Notes: generated from the letters alone by a model not told the origin. A DNA stretch of 64,000 nucleotides from Alitta virens (GCA_932294295.1 OW028586.1:7655701-7719700); one strand, 5' to 3'. Shown: positions 1-13,218, counted from the stretch's first letter. Numbers and translations: made by a program.

Positions 1-160
1 AAGCTGTCTGTCAACAACATTAGGCTGTCAACAACATTATGCTGTCAACAACATTATCCTGTCAACAACATTAGGCTGTCAACAATATTAAGATGTCAAG
101 AACATTAAGATGTCAACAACATTAAGGTGTCGACGACATTAAGATGTCAACAAAATTAAG

Positions 161-352
161 ATGTCAACAACAACATTCTGTCAACAACAATCAACTGTCA
201 ACAACAACCATCAGCAGCAACCAACAACTGTCAACAACAACAATCAGCAGCAACCAAATCTGAAGAACAAGATGTCAACAACATTAAGAAGTCAACAACA
301 TCAAGATGTCAATAACATCAAGATGTCCACAACATTAAGATGTAAACATTAA
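161..352 (+). repeat. A-block, subfamily A2, with 63-codon ORF
   Basis: The block replaces ordinary units with CAA/CAG-rich sequence containing two 33-bp in-frame subrepeats that start ctgtcaacaacaa. It reads as a Q/N/T-rich peptide with QQQSTVNNN and QQQPNLKNK segments. A2 is marked by Asn at residue 28 and an aaggtgtcgacgac unit just upstream. I see no ribosome-binding or splice context, and translation is not supported. Confidence 0.93.
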
Positions 353-977
353 GATGTCAACAACATCATGATGTGAACAACATTAAGATGTCAACAACAT
401 TAAGATGTCAACAACATTAAGATGTCAACAACACTAGACTGTCTGTCAACAACATTAAGCTGTCGACAACTTTAAGGTGTCAACAACATTAAGCTGTCAA
501 CAACATTAAGGTGTCAACAACATTAGGCTGTCAACAACATTAGGCTGTCAACAACATTAGGCTGTCAACAACATTAAGCTGTTAACAACATTTAACTCTC
601 AACAACATTAAGCTGTCAACACCATTAAGCTGTCAACAACATTAGGCTGTCGCCAAAGTTAAGCCATCAACAACATTAAGCTGTCGGTCAACAACATTAA
701 GCTGTCAACAACATTAAGCTGTCAACAACATTAAGCTGTCAACAACATTAAGATGTCAACAACATTAGGCTGTCTACAACATTGAGCTGTCCACAACTTT
801 AAGTTGTCTGTCAACAACAGTAGGCTTTCAACAACATTAAGCTGTCCACAACTTTAAGGTGTCAACAACATTAGGCTGTCAACAACACTAAGATGTAAAG
901 AACATTAAGATGTCAACAGCATTAAGATGTGAACAACATTAATATGTCAACAACATTAAGATGTGAGCAAAATTAAG

Positions 978-1139
978 ATGTCAACAACAACAATCTGTCA
1001 ACAAAAATCAACTGTCAACAACAACCATCAGCAGCAACCAACTCCGAAGAACAAGATGCCAACAACATCAAGATGTCAACAACATCAAGAAGTCAACAAC
1101 ATCAAGATGTCAATAACATCAAGATGTCCACAACATTAA
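978..1139 (+). repeat. B-block
   Basis: Related to the A-block but with a single 33-bp subrepeat and a caacaaaaatcaac segment. It reads 53 codons (MSTTTICQQKSTVNNN start). It is preceded by caacagcatt and gtgagcaaaatt units. Here ccgaag and atgcca replace the usual tctgaag and atgtca. Confidence 0.9.
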
Positions 1140-2327
1140 GATGTAAACATTAAGATGTCAACAACATCATCATGATGTGAACAACATTAAGATGTCAACA
1201 ACATTGAGACGTCAACAACATTAAGACATCAACAACATTAAGATGTCAACATCATTAAGATGTCAACAACATTAAGACGTCAACAACATTAAGATGTCAA
1301 CAACATTAAGATGTCAAGAACACTAGACTGTCTGTCAACAACATTAAGCTGTCAACAACTTTAGGGTGTCAACAACATTAAGCTGTCAACAACATTAAAC
1401 TGTCAACAACATTATGCTGTTAACAACATTAAGCTCTCAAGAACATTAAGCTGTCAACAACGTTAGGCTGTCAACAACATTAGGCTGTCAACAAAGTTAT
1501 GCCATCAACAACATTAAGCTGTCGGTCAACAACATTAAGGTGTTAACAACTTTAAGCTGTGAACAACATTAAGCTGTCAACAACATTAAGCTGTCAACAA
1601 CATTAAGCTGTCTGTCAACAATATTCAGCTGCCAACAACATCAAGCTGTCTGTCAACAAGATTAAGCTCTCAATAACATTTAGCTCTCCACAACATTAAG
1701 CTGCCAACAACATTAAGCTGTCAACAACTTTAGGCTGTCTGTCAACAACATTAGGCTGTCAACAACATTCATCTGTCTGTCAACAACATTAAGCTGCCAA
1801 CAACATCAAGCTGTCTGTCAACAACATTAAGCTCTCAATAACATTTAGCTCTCCACAACATTAAGCTGTCAACAACATTAAGCTGTCAGCAACTTTAAGC
1901 TGTCTGTCAACAACATTAGGCTGTCAACAACATTAAGCTGTCAACAACTTTAAGCTGTCTGTCAACAACATTAAGGTGTCTGTCAATAACATTAAGCTGT
2001 CTGTCAACAACATTAGGCTGTCAACAACATTAAGACGTCAAAAAAATTAAGCAGTCAACGACATTAAACTGTCAACAACATTAGGCTGTCAACAACATTA
2101 AGCTGTCAACAACATTAAGCTGTCAACAACACTAAGCTGTCAACAACAATAAGCTGTCAACAACTTTAAGCTGTCTGTCAACAACATTAGGCTGTCAACA
2201 ACATTAAGCTGTCAACAACATTAGGCTGTCAACAACATTAGGCTGTCAACAACATTAAGATGTCAAGAACATTAAGATGTCAACAACATTAAGGTGTCGA
2301 CGACATTAAGATGTCAACAAAATTAAG

Positions 2328-2519
2328 ATGTCAACAACAACATTCTGTCAACAACAATCAACTGTCAACAACAACCATCAGCAGCAACCAACAACTGTCA
2401 ACAACAACAATCAGCCGCAACCAAATCTGAAGAACAAGATGTCAACAACATTAAGAAGTCAACAACATCAAGATGTCAATAACATCAAGATGTCCACAAC
2501 ATTAAGATGTAAACATTAA
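2328..2519 (+). repeat. A-block, subfamily A2
   Basis: Same block as at 161, with a Q30P change (cagccgcaa). It lies in copy 1 of the 689-bp duplication and matches the block at 6441 at the 4,113 offset. Confidence 0.93.
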
Positions 2520-3016
2520 GATGTCAACAACATCATGATGTGAACAACATTAAGATGTCAACAACATTAAGATGTCAACAACATTAAGATGTCAACAACA
2601 CTAGACTGTCTGTCAACAACATTAAGCTGTCAACAACTTTAAGCTGTCTGTCAACAACATTAAGGTGTCTGTCAATAACATTAAGCTGTCTGTCAACAAC
2701 ATTAGGCTGTCAACAACATTAAGACGTCAAAAAAATTAAGCAGTCAACGACATTAAACTGTCAACAACATTAGGCTGTCAACAACATTAAGCTGTCAACA
2801 ACATTAAGCTGTCAACAACACTAAGCTGTCAACAACAATAAGCTGTCAACAACTTTAAGCTGTCTGTCAACAACATTAGGCTGTCAACAACATTAAGCTG
2901 TCAACAACATTAGGCTGTCAACAACATTAGGCTGTCAACAACATTAAGATGTCAAGAACATTAAGATGTCAACAACATTAAGGTGTCGACGACATTAAGA
3001 TGTCAACAAAATTAAG

Positions 3017-3208
3017 ATGTCAACAACAACATTCTGTCAACAACAATCAACTGTCAACAACAACCATCAGCAGCAACCAACAACTGTCAACAACAACAAT
3101 CAGCAGCAACCAAATCTGAAGAACAAGATGTCAACAACATTAAGAAGTCAACAACATCAAGATGTCAATAACATCAAGATGTCCACAACATTAAGATGTA
3201 AACATTAA
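3017..3208 (+). repeat. A-block, subfamily A2
   Basis: Lies in copy 2 of the 689-bp duplication, without the Q30P change of its neighbour. The inverted segment follows 626 bp downstream, counting start to start. Confidence 0.93.
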
Positions 3209-3642
3209 GATGTCAACAACATCATGATGTGAACAACATTAAGATGTCAACAACATTAAGATGTCAACAACATTAAGCTGTTAAAAACATTAAGCTGTGA
3301 ACAACATTGAGCTGTCAACAACATTAAGCTGTCAACAACATTAAGGTGTCAACAACATTAAGCTGTCAACAACATTAACCTGTCAACAACATTAAGCTGT
3401 TAACAACATTAAGCTGTCAACAATATTAAGCTGTCAACACCGTTAGGCTGTCAACAAAATTGGGCTGTCAACAAAGTTATGCCATCAAAAACATTAAGCT
3501 GTCGGTCAACAACATTAAGGTGTCAACAACTTTAAGCTGTCAACAACATTAAGCTGTCAACAACATTAAGCTGTCAACAACATTAAGCTGTCGACAACTT
3601 TAAGCTCTCTGTCAACAACATTAAGGTGTCTGTCAAAAACAG

Positions 3643-3678
3643 TAATGTTGTTGACAGCCTAATGTTGTTGACAGACAG
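3643..3678 (-). repeat. 36-bp inverted segment
   Basis: Two units lie in reverse orientation (taatgttgttgacagcc then taatgttgttgacagacag). They are the exact reverse complement of a forward ctgtctg-type unit plus an aggctg unit. The left flank is gtcaaaaacag, which breaks the 12-bp stem seen elsewhere. Confidence 0.93.
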
Positions 3679-4023
3679 CAACATTAGGCTGTCAACAACA
3701 TTAAGCTGTCAACAACATTAGGCTGTCAACAACATTAAGCTGTCAACAACATTAAGCTGTCAACAACATTAAGCTGTTAACAACATTAAACTCTCAACAA
3801 CATTAAGCTGTCAACACCATTAAGCTGTCAACAACATTAGGCTGTCGCCAAAGTTAAGCCATCAACAACATTAAGCAGTCGGTCAACAACATTAAGCTGT
3901 CAACAACATTAAGCTGTCCACAACATTAAGCTGTCCACAACATTAAGCTGTCAACAACATTACGATGTCAACAACATTAAGCTGTCGACAACTTTAAGCT
4001 CTCTGTCAACAACATTAAGGTGT

Positions 4024-4041
4024 CTGTCAACAACAGGCTGT
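4024..4041 (+). other. Inversion context without the inversion
   Basis: Here ctgtcaacaacag is joined directly to gctgtcaac. The 44 bp from taatgttg to caacatta, which brackets the inverted segment in other copies, is absent. It could be a clean loss of the palindrome or the state before insertion; the polarity is not resolved. Confidence 0.7.
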
Positions 4042-4160
4042 CAACAACATTAAGGTGTCAACAACATTAGGCTGTCAACAACATTAGGCTGTCAACAACA
4101 TTAAGCTGTCGACAACTTTAAGCTCTCTGTCAACAACATTAAGGTGTCTGTCAAAAACAG

Positions 4161-4196
4161 TAATGTTGTTGACAGCCTAATGTTGTTGACAGACAG
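4161..4196 (-). repeat. 36-bp inverted segment
   Basis: Copy of 3643 within the 518-bp duplication, with the same gtcaaaaacag left flank. Confidence 0.93.
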
Positions 4197-4541
4197 CAAC
4201 ATTAGGCTGTCAACAACATTAAGCTGTCAACAACATTAGGCTGTCAACAACATTAAGCTGTCAACAACATTAAGCTGTCAACAACATTAAGCTGTTAACA
4301 ACATTAAACTCTCAACAACATTAAGCTGTCAACACCATTAAGCTGTCAACAACATTAGGCTGTCGCCAAAGTTAAGCCATCAACAACATTAAGCAGTCGG
4401 TCAACAACATTAAGCTGTCAACAACATTAAGCTGTCCACAACATTAAGCTGTCCACAACATTAAGCTGTCAACAACATTACGATGTCAACAACATTAAGC
4501 TGTCGACAACTTTAAGCTCTCTGTCAACAACATTAAGGTGT

Positions 4542-4560
4542 CTGTCAACAACAGGCTGTC
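4542..4560 (+). other. Inversion context without the inversion, copy 2
   Basis: Same junction as at 4024, carried along by the 518-bp duplication. It counts as one event, not two. Confidence 0.7.
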
Positions 4561-5090
4561 AACAACATTAAGGTGTCAACAACATTAGGCTGTCAACAAC
4601 ATTAGGCTGTCAACAACATTAGGCTGTCAACAACATTTGGGTGTCAACAACATTAAGCTGTCAACAACATTAAGCTGTCAACAACATTAAGCTGTTAACA
4701 ACATTAAACTCTCAACAACATTAAGCTGTCAACACCATTAAGCTGTCAACAACATTAGGCTGTCGCCAAAGTTAAGCCATCAACAACATTAAGCTGTCGG
4801 TCAACAACATTAAGCTGTCAACAACATTAAGCTGTCAACAACATTAAGCTGTCAACAACATTAAGATGTCAACAACATTAGGCTGTCTACAACATTGAGC
4901 TGTCCACAACTTTAAGTTGTCTGTCAACAACAGTAGGCTTTCAACAACATTAAGCTGTCCACAACTTTAAGGTGTCAACAACATTAGGCTGTCAACAACA
5001 CTAAGATGTAAAGAACATTAAGATCTCAACAGCATTAAGATGTGAACAACATTAATATGTCAACAACATTAAGATGTGAGCAAAATTAAG

Positions 5091-5252
5091 ATGTCAACAA
5101 CAACAATCTGTCAACAAAAATCAACTGTCAACAACAACCATCAGCAGCCACCAACTCCGAAGAACAAGATGCCAACAACATCAAGATGTCAACAACATCA
5201 AGAAGTCAACAACATCAAGATGTCAATAACATCAAGATGTCCACAACATTAA
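5091..5252 (+). repeat. B-block
   Basis: Copy of the 978 block at the 4,113 offset; it shares ccgaag and adds cagcagccacc (Q to H). Confidence 0.9.
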
Positions 5253-6440
5253 GATGTAAACATTAAGATGTCAACAAAATCATCATGATGTGAACAACAT
5301 TAAGATGTCAACAACATTGAGACGTCAACAACATTAAGACATCAACAACATTAAGATGTCAACAACATTAAGATGTCAACAACATTTAGACGTCAACAAC
5401 ATTAAGATGTCAACAACATTAAGATGTCAAGAACACTAGACTGTCTGTCAACAACATTAAGCTGTCAACAACTTTAGGGTGTCAACAACATTAAGCTGTC
5501 AACAACATTAAACTGTCAACAACATTATGCTGTTAACAACATTAAGCTCTCAAGAACATTAAGCTGTCAACAACGTTAGGCTGTCAACAACATTAGGCTG
5601 TCAACAAAGTTATGCCATCAACAACATTAAGCTGTCGGTCAACAACATTAAGGTGTTAACAACTTTAAGCTGTGAACAACATTAAGCTGTCAACAACATT
5701 AAGCTGTCAACAACATTAAGCTGTCTGTCAACAATATTCAGCTGCCAACAACATCAAGCTGTCTGTCAACAAGATTAAGCTCTCAATAACATTTAGCTCT
5801 CCACAACATTAAGCTGCCAACAACATTAAGCTGTCAACAACTTTAGGCTGTCTGTCAACAACATTAGGCTGTCAACAACATTCATCTGTCTGTCAACAAC
5901 ATTAAGCTGCCAACAACATCAAGCTGTCTGTCGACAACATTAAGCTCTCAATAACATTTAGCTCTCCACAACATTAAGCTGTCAACAACATTAAGCTGTC
6001 AGCAACTTTAAGCTGTCTGTCAACAACATTAGGCTGTCAACAACATTAAGCTGTCAACAACTTTAAGCTGTCTGTCAACAACATTAAGGTGTCTGTCAAT
6101 AACATTAAGCTGTCTGTCAACAACATTAGGCTGTCAACAACATTAAGACGTCAAAAAAATTAAGCAGTCAACGACATTAAACTGTCAACAACATTAGGCT
6201 GTCAACAACATTAAGCTGTCAACAACATTAAGCTGTCAACAACACTAAGCTGTCAACAACAATATGCTGTCAACAACTTTAAGCTGTCTGTCAACAACAT
6301 TAGGCTGTCAACAACATTAAGCTGTCAACAACATTAGGCTGTCAACAACATTAGGCTGTCAACAAAATTAAGATGTCAAGAACATTAAGATGTCAACAAC
6401 ATTAAGGTGTCGACGACATTAAGATGTCAACAAAATTAAG

Positions 6441-6632
6441 ATGTCAACAACAACATTCTGTCAACAACAATCAACTGTCAACAACAACCATCAGCAGCAA
6501 CCAACAACTGTCAACAACAACAATCAGCAGCAACCAAATCTGAAGAACAAGATGTCAACAACATTAAGAAGTCAACAACATCAAGATGTCAATAACATCA
6601 AGATGTCCACAACATTAAGATGTAAACATTAA
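6441..6632 (+). repeat. A-block, subfamily A2
   Basis: Its reading matches 161 and 3017. The inverted segment at 7067 is again 626 bp away. This is the last A2 copy; beyond 7 kb only A1 and A3 bodies occur. Confidence 0.93.
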
Positions 6633-7066
6633 GATGTCAACAACATCATGATGTGAACAACATTAAGATGTCAACAACATTAAGATGTCAACAACATTAA
6701 GCTGTTAAAAACATTAAGCTGTGAACAACATTGAGCTGTCAACAACATTAAGCTGTCAACAACATTAAGGTGTCAACAACATTAAGCTGTCAACAACATT
6801 AACCTGTCAACAACATTAAGCTGTTAACAACATTAAGCTGTCAACAACATTAAGCTGTCAACACCGTTAGGCTGTCAACAAAATTGGGCTGTCAACAAAG
6901 TTATGCCATCAAAAACATTAAGCTGTCGGTCAACAACATTAAGGTGTCAACAACTTTAAGCTGTCAACAACATTAAGCTGTCAACAACATTAAGCTGTCA
7001 ACAACATTCAGCTGTCGACAACTTTAAGCTCTCTGTCAACAACATTAAGGTGTCTGTCAACAACAG

Positions 7067-7102
7067 TAATGTTGTTGACAGCCTAATGTTGTTGACAGAC
7101 AG
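7067..7102 (-). repeat. 36-bp inverted segment with perfect hairpin
   Basis: The left flank CTGTCAACAACA (7054-7065) pairs with TGTTGTTGACAG (7070-7081) across a GTAA loop. Beyond it, TAATGTTGTTGACAG can pair with the forward unit that follows. Confidence 0.94.
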
Positions 7103-7494
7103 CAACATTAGGCTGTCAACAACATTAAGCTGTCAACAACATTAGGCTGTCAACAACATTAGGCTGTCAACAACATTATGCTGTCAACAACATTTGGGTG
7201 TCAACAACATTAAGCTGTCAACAACATTAAGCTGTTAACAACATTAAGCTGTTAACAACATTAAACTCTCAACAACATTAAGCTGTCAACACCATTAAGC
7301 TGTCAACAACATTAGGCTGTCGCCAAAGTTAAGCCATCAACAACATTAAGCTGTCGGTCAACAACATTAAGCTGTCAACAACATTAAGCTGTCCACAACA
7401 TTAAGCTGTCAACAACATTAAGATGTCAACAACATTAAGCTGTCGACAACTTTAAGCTCTCTGTCAACAACATTAAGGTGTCTGTCAACAACAG

Positions 7495-7530
7495 TAATGT
7501 TGTTGACAGCCTAATGTTGTTGACAGACAG
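7495..7530 (-). repeat. 36-bp inverted segment with perfect hairpin
   Basis: Second copy in the 428-bp duplication; stem and loop as at 7067. Confidence 0.94.
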
Positions 7531-7854
7531 CAACATTAGGCTGTCAACAACATTAAGCTGTCAACAACATTAGCCTGTCAACAACATTAGGCTGTCAACA
7601 ACATTAGGCTGTCAACAACATTTGGGTGTCAACAACATTAAGCTGTCAACAACATTAAGCTGTCAGCAACTTTAAGCTGTCTGTCAACAACATTAGGCTG
7701 TCAACAACATTAAGCTGTCAGCAATTTTAAGCTGTCTGTCAACAACATTAGGCTGTCAACAACATTAAGCTGTCAACAACATTAATATGTCAAGAACATT
7801 AAGATGTCAACAACATTAAGATGTCGACAACATTAAGATGTCAACAAAATTAAG

Positions 7855-8046
7855 ATGTCAACAACAACATTCTGTCAACAACAATCAACTGTCATCAACA
7901 ACCATCAGCAGCAACCAACAACTGTCAAGAACAACCATCAGCAGCAACCAAATCTGAAGAACAAGATGTCAACAACATTAAGAAGTCAACAACATCAAGA
8001 TGTCAATAACATCAAGATGTCCACAACATTAAGATGTAAACATTAA
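7855..8046 (+). repeat. A-block, subfamily A3
   Basis: A3 is marked by His28, Thr41 and an attaatatgtcaagaac unit upstream. This copy has N14I (gtcatcaac) and N25K (gtcaagaac), both radical for a supposed N-rich run. Confidence 0.93.
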
Positions 8047-8916
8047 GATGTCAACGACATCATGATGTGAACAACATTAAGATGTCAACAACATTAAGCT
8101 GTTAAAAACATTAAGCTGTCAACAACATTGAGCTGTCAACAACATTAAGCTGTCAGCAACTTTAAGCTGTCTGTCAACAACATTAGGCTGTCAACAACAT
8201 TAAGCTGTCAACAACTTTAAGCTGTCTGTCAACAACATTAAGGTGTCTGTCAATAACATTAAGCTGTCTGTCAACAAAATTAGGCTGTCAACAACATTAA
8301 GACGTCAAAAAAATTAAGCAGTCAACGACATTAAACTGTCAACAACATTAGGCTATCAACAACATTAAGCTGTCAACAACATTAAGCTGTCAAGAACACT
8401 AAGCTGTCTGTCAACAACATTAAGCTGTCAACAACATTAGGGTGTCAACAACATTAAGCTGTCAACAACATTAGGGTGTCAACAACATTAAGCTGTCAAC
8501 GACATTAACCTGTCAACAACATTAAGCTGTCAACACCATTAAGCTGTCAAAAATATTAGGCTGTCACCAAAGTCAAGCCATCAACAACATTAAGCTGTCG
8601 GTCAACAACTTTAAGCTGCCAACAACATTAAGCTGTCTGTCAACAACATTAAGCTGCCAACAACATCAAGCTGTCTGTCAACAACATTAAGCTCTCAATA
8701 ACATTTAGCTCTCCACAACATCAAGCTGTCAACAACATTAAGCTGTCAACAACTTTAAGCTGTCTGTCAAAAACATTAGGCTGTCAAAAACATTAAGCTG
8801 TCAACAACATTAGGCTGTCAACAACATTAGGCTGTCAACAACATTAAGATGTCAAGAACATTAAGATGTCAACAATATTAAGATGTCGACGACATTAAGA
8901 TGTCAACAAAATTAAG

Positions 8917-9108
8917 ATGTCAACAACAACATTCTGTCAACAACAATCAACTGTCAACAACAACCATCAGCAGCAACCAACAACTGTCAACAACAACCAT
9001 CAGCAGCAACCAAATCTGAAGAACAAGATGTCAACAATATTAAGAAGTCAACAACATCAAGATGTCAATAACATCAAGATGTCCACAACATTAAGATGTA
9101 AACATTAA
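8917..9108 (+). repeat. A-block, subfamily A1
   Basis: A1 is marked by Ile41 (caatatt instead of caacatt) and by a linked downstream caacatcatcatgatg and an aagatgtaaacaac unit. It begins the duplicated block shared with 28.5 kb. Confidence 0.93.
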
Positions 9109-10397
9109 GATGTCAACATCATCATGATGTGAACAACATTAAGATGTAAACAACATTAAGATGTCAACAACATTAAGCTGTTAAAAACATTAAGCTGTCA
9201 ACAACATTGAGCTGTCAACAACATTAAGCTGTCAACAACATTAGGGTGTCAACAACATTAAGCTGTCAACAATATTAGCCTGTCAACAACATTAAGCTGT
9301 TAACAACATTAAGCTGTCAACAACATTAAGCTGGCAACACCGTTAGGCTGTCAACAAAATTAGGCTGTCAACAAAGTTATGCCATCAACAACATTAAGCT
9401 GTTGGTCAACAACATTAAGGTGTCAACAACTTTAAGCTGTCAACAACATCAAGCTGTCAACAACATTAAGCTGTCAACAACATTAAGCTGTTAACAACAT
9501 TAAACTCTCAACAACATTAAGCTGTCAACACCATTAAGCTGTCAACAACATTAGGCTGTCGCCAAAGTTAAGCCATCAACAACATTAAGCTGTCAGTCAA
9601 CAACATTAAGCTGTCAACAACATTAAGCTGTCAACAACATTAAGATGTCAACAACATCAAGAAGTCAACAACATCAAGATGTCAATAACATCAAGATGTC
9701 CACAACATTAAGATGTAAACATTAAGATGTCAACAACAACATGATGTGGACAACATTAAGATGTGTCATTAAGCTGTCAACAACATTAAGATGTCAACAA
9801 CATCAAGAAGTCAACAACATCAAGATGTCAATAACATCAAGATGTCCACAACATTAAGATGTAAACATTAAGATGTGAACAACATCATGATGTGAACAAC
9901 ATTAAGATGTCAACAACATTAAGATGTCAACAACATTGAGACGTCAACAACATTAAGACATCAACAACATTAAGATGTCAACAACATTAAGATGTCAACA
10001 ACATTAAGATGTCAACAACATTAAGATGTCAACAACACTAGGCTGTCTGTCAACAAGATTAAGGTGTCTATCATAACATTAAGCTGTCTGTCAACAACAT
10101 TAGGCTGTCAACAACATTAAGACGTCAAAAAAATTAAGCAGTCAACGACATTAAGCTGTCAACAACGTTAGGCTGTCTACAACATTAAGCTGTCCACAAC
10201 TTTAAGGTGTCCACAACTTTAAGGTGTCCGTCAACAACAGTAGGCTTTCAACAACATTAAGCTGTCCACAACTTTAAGGTGTCAACAACATTAGGCTGTC
10301 AACAACACTAAGATGTAAAGAACATTAAGATGTCAACAGCATTAAGATGTGAACAACATTAATATGTCGACAACATTAAGATGTGAACAAAATTAAG

Positions 10398-10559
10398 ATG
10401 TCAACAACAACAATCTGTCAACAAAAATCAACTGTCAACAACAACCATCAGCAGCAACCAACTCTGAAGAACAAGATGTCATCAACATCAAGATGTCAAC
10501 AACATCAAGAAGTCAACAACATCAAGATGTCAATAACATCAAGATGTCCACAACATTAA
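10398..10559 (+). repeat. B-block
   Basis: 53-codon form with a private gatgtcatcaac; its partner is at 29973. Confidence 0.9.
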
Positions 10560-11528
10560 GATGTAAACATTAAGATGTCAACAACATCATGATGTGAACA
10601 ACATTAAGATGTCAACAACATTAAGATGTCAACAACATTAAGACGTCAACAACATTAAGATGTCAACAACATTAAGATGTCAAGAACATTAAGATGTCAA
10701 GAACACTAGACTGTCTGTCAACAACATTAAGCTGTCAACAACTTTAGGGTGTCAACAACATTAAGCTGTCAACAACAATAACCTGTCAACAACATTATGC
10801 TGTTAACAACATTAAGCTCTCAACAACATTAAGCTGTCAACACCGTTAGGCTGTCAACAACATTAGGCTGTCAACAAAGTTATGCCATCAACAACATTAA
10901 GCTGTCAGTCAACAACATTAAGGTGTTAACAACTTTAAGCTGTCAACAACATTAAGCTGTCAACAACATTAAGCTGTCAACAACATTAAGCTGTCAACAA
11001 CATTAAGCTGTCAACAACATTAAGCTGTCAACAACATTAAGCTGTCAACAACATTAAGCTGTCTGTCAACAATATTCAGCTGCCAACAACATCAAGCTGT
11101 CTGTCAACAAGATTAAGCTCTCAATAACATTTAGCTCTCCACAACATTAAGCTGCCAACAACATTAAGCTGTCAACAACTTTAGGCTGTCTGTCAACAAC
11201 ATTAGGCTGTCAACATCATTCAGCTGTCTGTCAACAACATTAAGCTGCCAACAACATCAACCTGTCTGTCAACAACATTAAGCTCTCAATAACATTTAGC
11301 TCTCCACAACATTAAGCTGTCAACAACATTAAGCTGTCAGCAACTTTAAGCTGTCTGTCAACAACATTAGGCTGTCAACAACATTAAGCTGTCAGCAACT
11401 TTAAGCTGTCTGTCAACAACATTAGGCTGTCAACAACATTAAGCTGTCAACAACATTAATATGTCAAGAACATTAAGATGTCAACAACATTAAGATGTCG
11501 ACGACATTAAGATGTCAACAAAATTAAG

Positions 11529-11720
11529 ATGTCACCAACAACATTCTGTCAACAACAATCAACTGTCAACAACAACCATCAGCAGCAACCAACAACTGTC
11601 AACAACAACCATCAGCAGCAACCAAATCTGAAGAACAAGATTTCAACAACATTAAGAAGTCAACAACATCAAGATGTCAATAACATCAAGATGTCCACAA
11701 CATTAAGATGTAAACATTAA
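11529..11720 (+). repeat. A-block, subfamily A3, variant
   Basis: Carries T3P and M38I (aagatttc). Its partner is the copy at 31002, which lacks both changes. Confidence 0.93.
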
Positions 11721-12556
11721 GATGTCAACAACATCATGATGTGAACAACATTAAGATGTCAACAACATTAAGCTGTTAAAAACATTAAGCTGTCAACAAC
11801 ATTGAGCTGTCAGCAACTTTAAGCTGTCTGTCAACAACATTAGGCTGTCAACAACATTAAGCTGTCAACAACTTTAAGCTGTCTGTCAACAACATTAAGG
11901 TGTCTGTCAATAACATTAAGCTGTCTGTCAACAAAATTAGGCTGTCAACAACATTAAGACGTCAAAAAAATTAAGCAGTCAACGACATTAAACTGTCAAC
12001 AACATTAGGCTATCAACAACATTAAGCTGTCAACAATATTAAGCTGTCAAGAACACTAAGCTGTCTGTCAACAACATTAAGCTGTCAACAACATTAGGGT
12101 GTCAACAACATTAAGCTGTCAACAACATTAGGGTGTCAACAACATTAAGCTGTCAACGACATTAACCTGTCAACAACATTAAGCTGTCAACACCATTAAG
12201 CTGTCAACAATATTAGGCTGTCACCAAAGTCAAGCCATCAACAACATTAAGCTGTCGGTCAACAACTTTAAGCTGCCAACAACATTAAGCTGTCTGTCAA
12301 CAACATTAAGCTGCCAACAACATCAAGCTGTCTGTCAACAACATTAAGCTCTCAATAACATTTAGCTCTCCACAACATCAAGCTGTCAACAACATTAAGC
12401 TGTCAACAACTTTAAGCTGTCTGTCAAAAACATTAGGCTGTCAAAAACATTGAGCTGTCAACAACATTAGGCTGTCAACAACATTAGGCTGTCAAGAACA
12501 TTAAGATGTCAACAATATTAAGATGTCGACGACATTAAGATGTCAACAAAATTAAG

Positions 12557-12748
12557 ATGTCAACAACAACATTCTGTCAACAACAATCAACTGTCAACAA
12601 CAACCATCAGCAGCAACCAACAACTGTCAACAACAACCATCAGCAGCAACCAAATCTGAAGAACAAGATGTCAACAATATTAAGAAGTCAACAACATCAA
12701 GATGTCAATAACATCAAGATGTCCACAACATTAAGATGTAAACATTAA
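12557..12748 (+). repeat. A-block, subfamily A1
   Basis: A full A1 block with the inverted segment 626 bp downstream. The cognate copy at 32064 has lost 426 bp from its 3' end onward. Confidence 0.93.
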
Positions 12749-13182
12749 GATGTCAACATCATCATGATGTGAACAACATTAAGATGTAAACAACATTAAG
12801 ATGTCAACAACATTAAGCTGTTAAAAACATTAAGCTGTCAACAACATTGAGCTGTCAACAACATTAAGCTGTCAACAACATTAGGGTGTCAACAACATTA
12901 AGCTGTCAACAATATTAGCCTGTCAACAACATTAAGCTGTTAACAACATTAAGCTGTCAACAACATTAAGCTGTCAACACCGTTAGGCTGTCAACAAAAT
13001 TAGGCTGTCAACAAAGTTATGCCATCAACAACATTAAGCTGTCGGTCAACAACATTAAGGTGTCAACAACTTTGAGCTGTCAACAACATTAAGATGTCAA
13101 CAACATTAAGCTGTCAACAACATTAAGCTGTCGACAACTTTAAGCTGTCTGTCAACAACATAAAGGTGTCTGTCAACAACAG

Positions 13183-13218
13183 TAATGTTGTTGACAGCCT
13201 AATGTTGTTGACAGACAG
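13183..13218 (-). repeat. 36-bp inverted segment with perfect hairpin
   Basis: 626 bp after the A-block at 12557; the upstream unit is cataaaggtg, a variant shared with 36962 and 56864. Confidence 0.94.

Larger units (their letters stand above)
1935..3273 (+). repeat. 689-bp tandem duplication
   Basis: Copy 1 starts at 1935 and copy 2 at 2624. Both begin with a unit ending caacttt, followed by the same order of aaggtg, tgtcaataac, gacgtc-aaaaaa, cagtcaacgac and aaactg units, then an A-block (2328 and 3017). Copy 2 departs near 3273, where it enters a ctgttaaaaac unit instead of the caacactag unit of copy 1. Confidence 0.92.
3585..4620 (+). repeat. 518-bp tandem duplication
   Basis: Copies run 3585-4102 and 4103-4620. 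Both contain the inverted segment (3643, 4161) preceded by the same gtcaaaaacag variant, the same cattacgatg unit, and a second caacaacag context lacking the inversion. Shared private variants show a recent direct duplication. Confidence 0.93.
576..6695 (+). repeat. 4,113-bp offset duplication (576-2582 and 4689-6695)
   Basis: About 2 kb is repeated at a constant offset of 4,113 bp. The checked anchors are the ctgttaac unit (576 and 4689), the ctgtcggtc unit (681 and 4794), the B-block (978 and 5091) and the A-block (2328 and 6441). The copies differ by scattered single bases, for example a cagcaacc versus cagccacc difference in the B-blocks. The second copy leaves the match near 6695, joining the sequence seen after 3273. 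Confidence 0.9.
7009..7650 (+). repeat. 428-bp partial tandem duplication
   Basis: The ctgtcgacaacttt context and the inverted segment occur twice, 428 bp apart (7067 and 7495). Copy 1 is 7009-7436. Copy 2 starts at 7437 and departs near 7650, in favour of a ctgtcagcaac unit. Confidence 0.85.
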
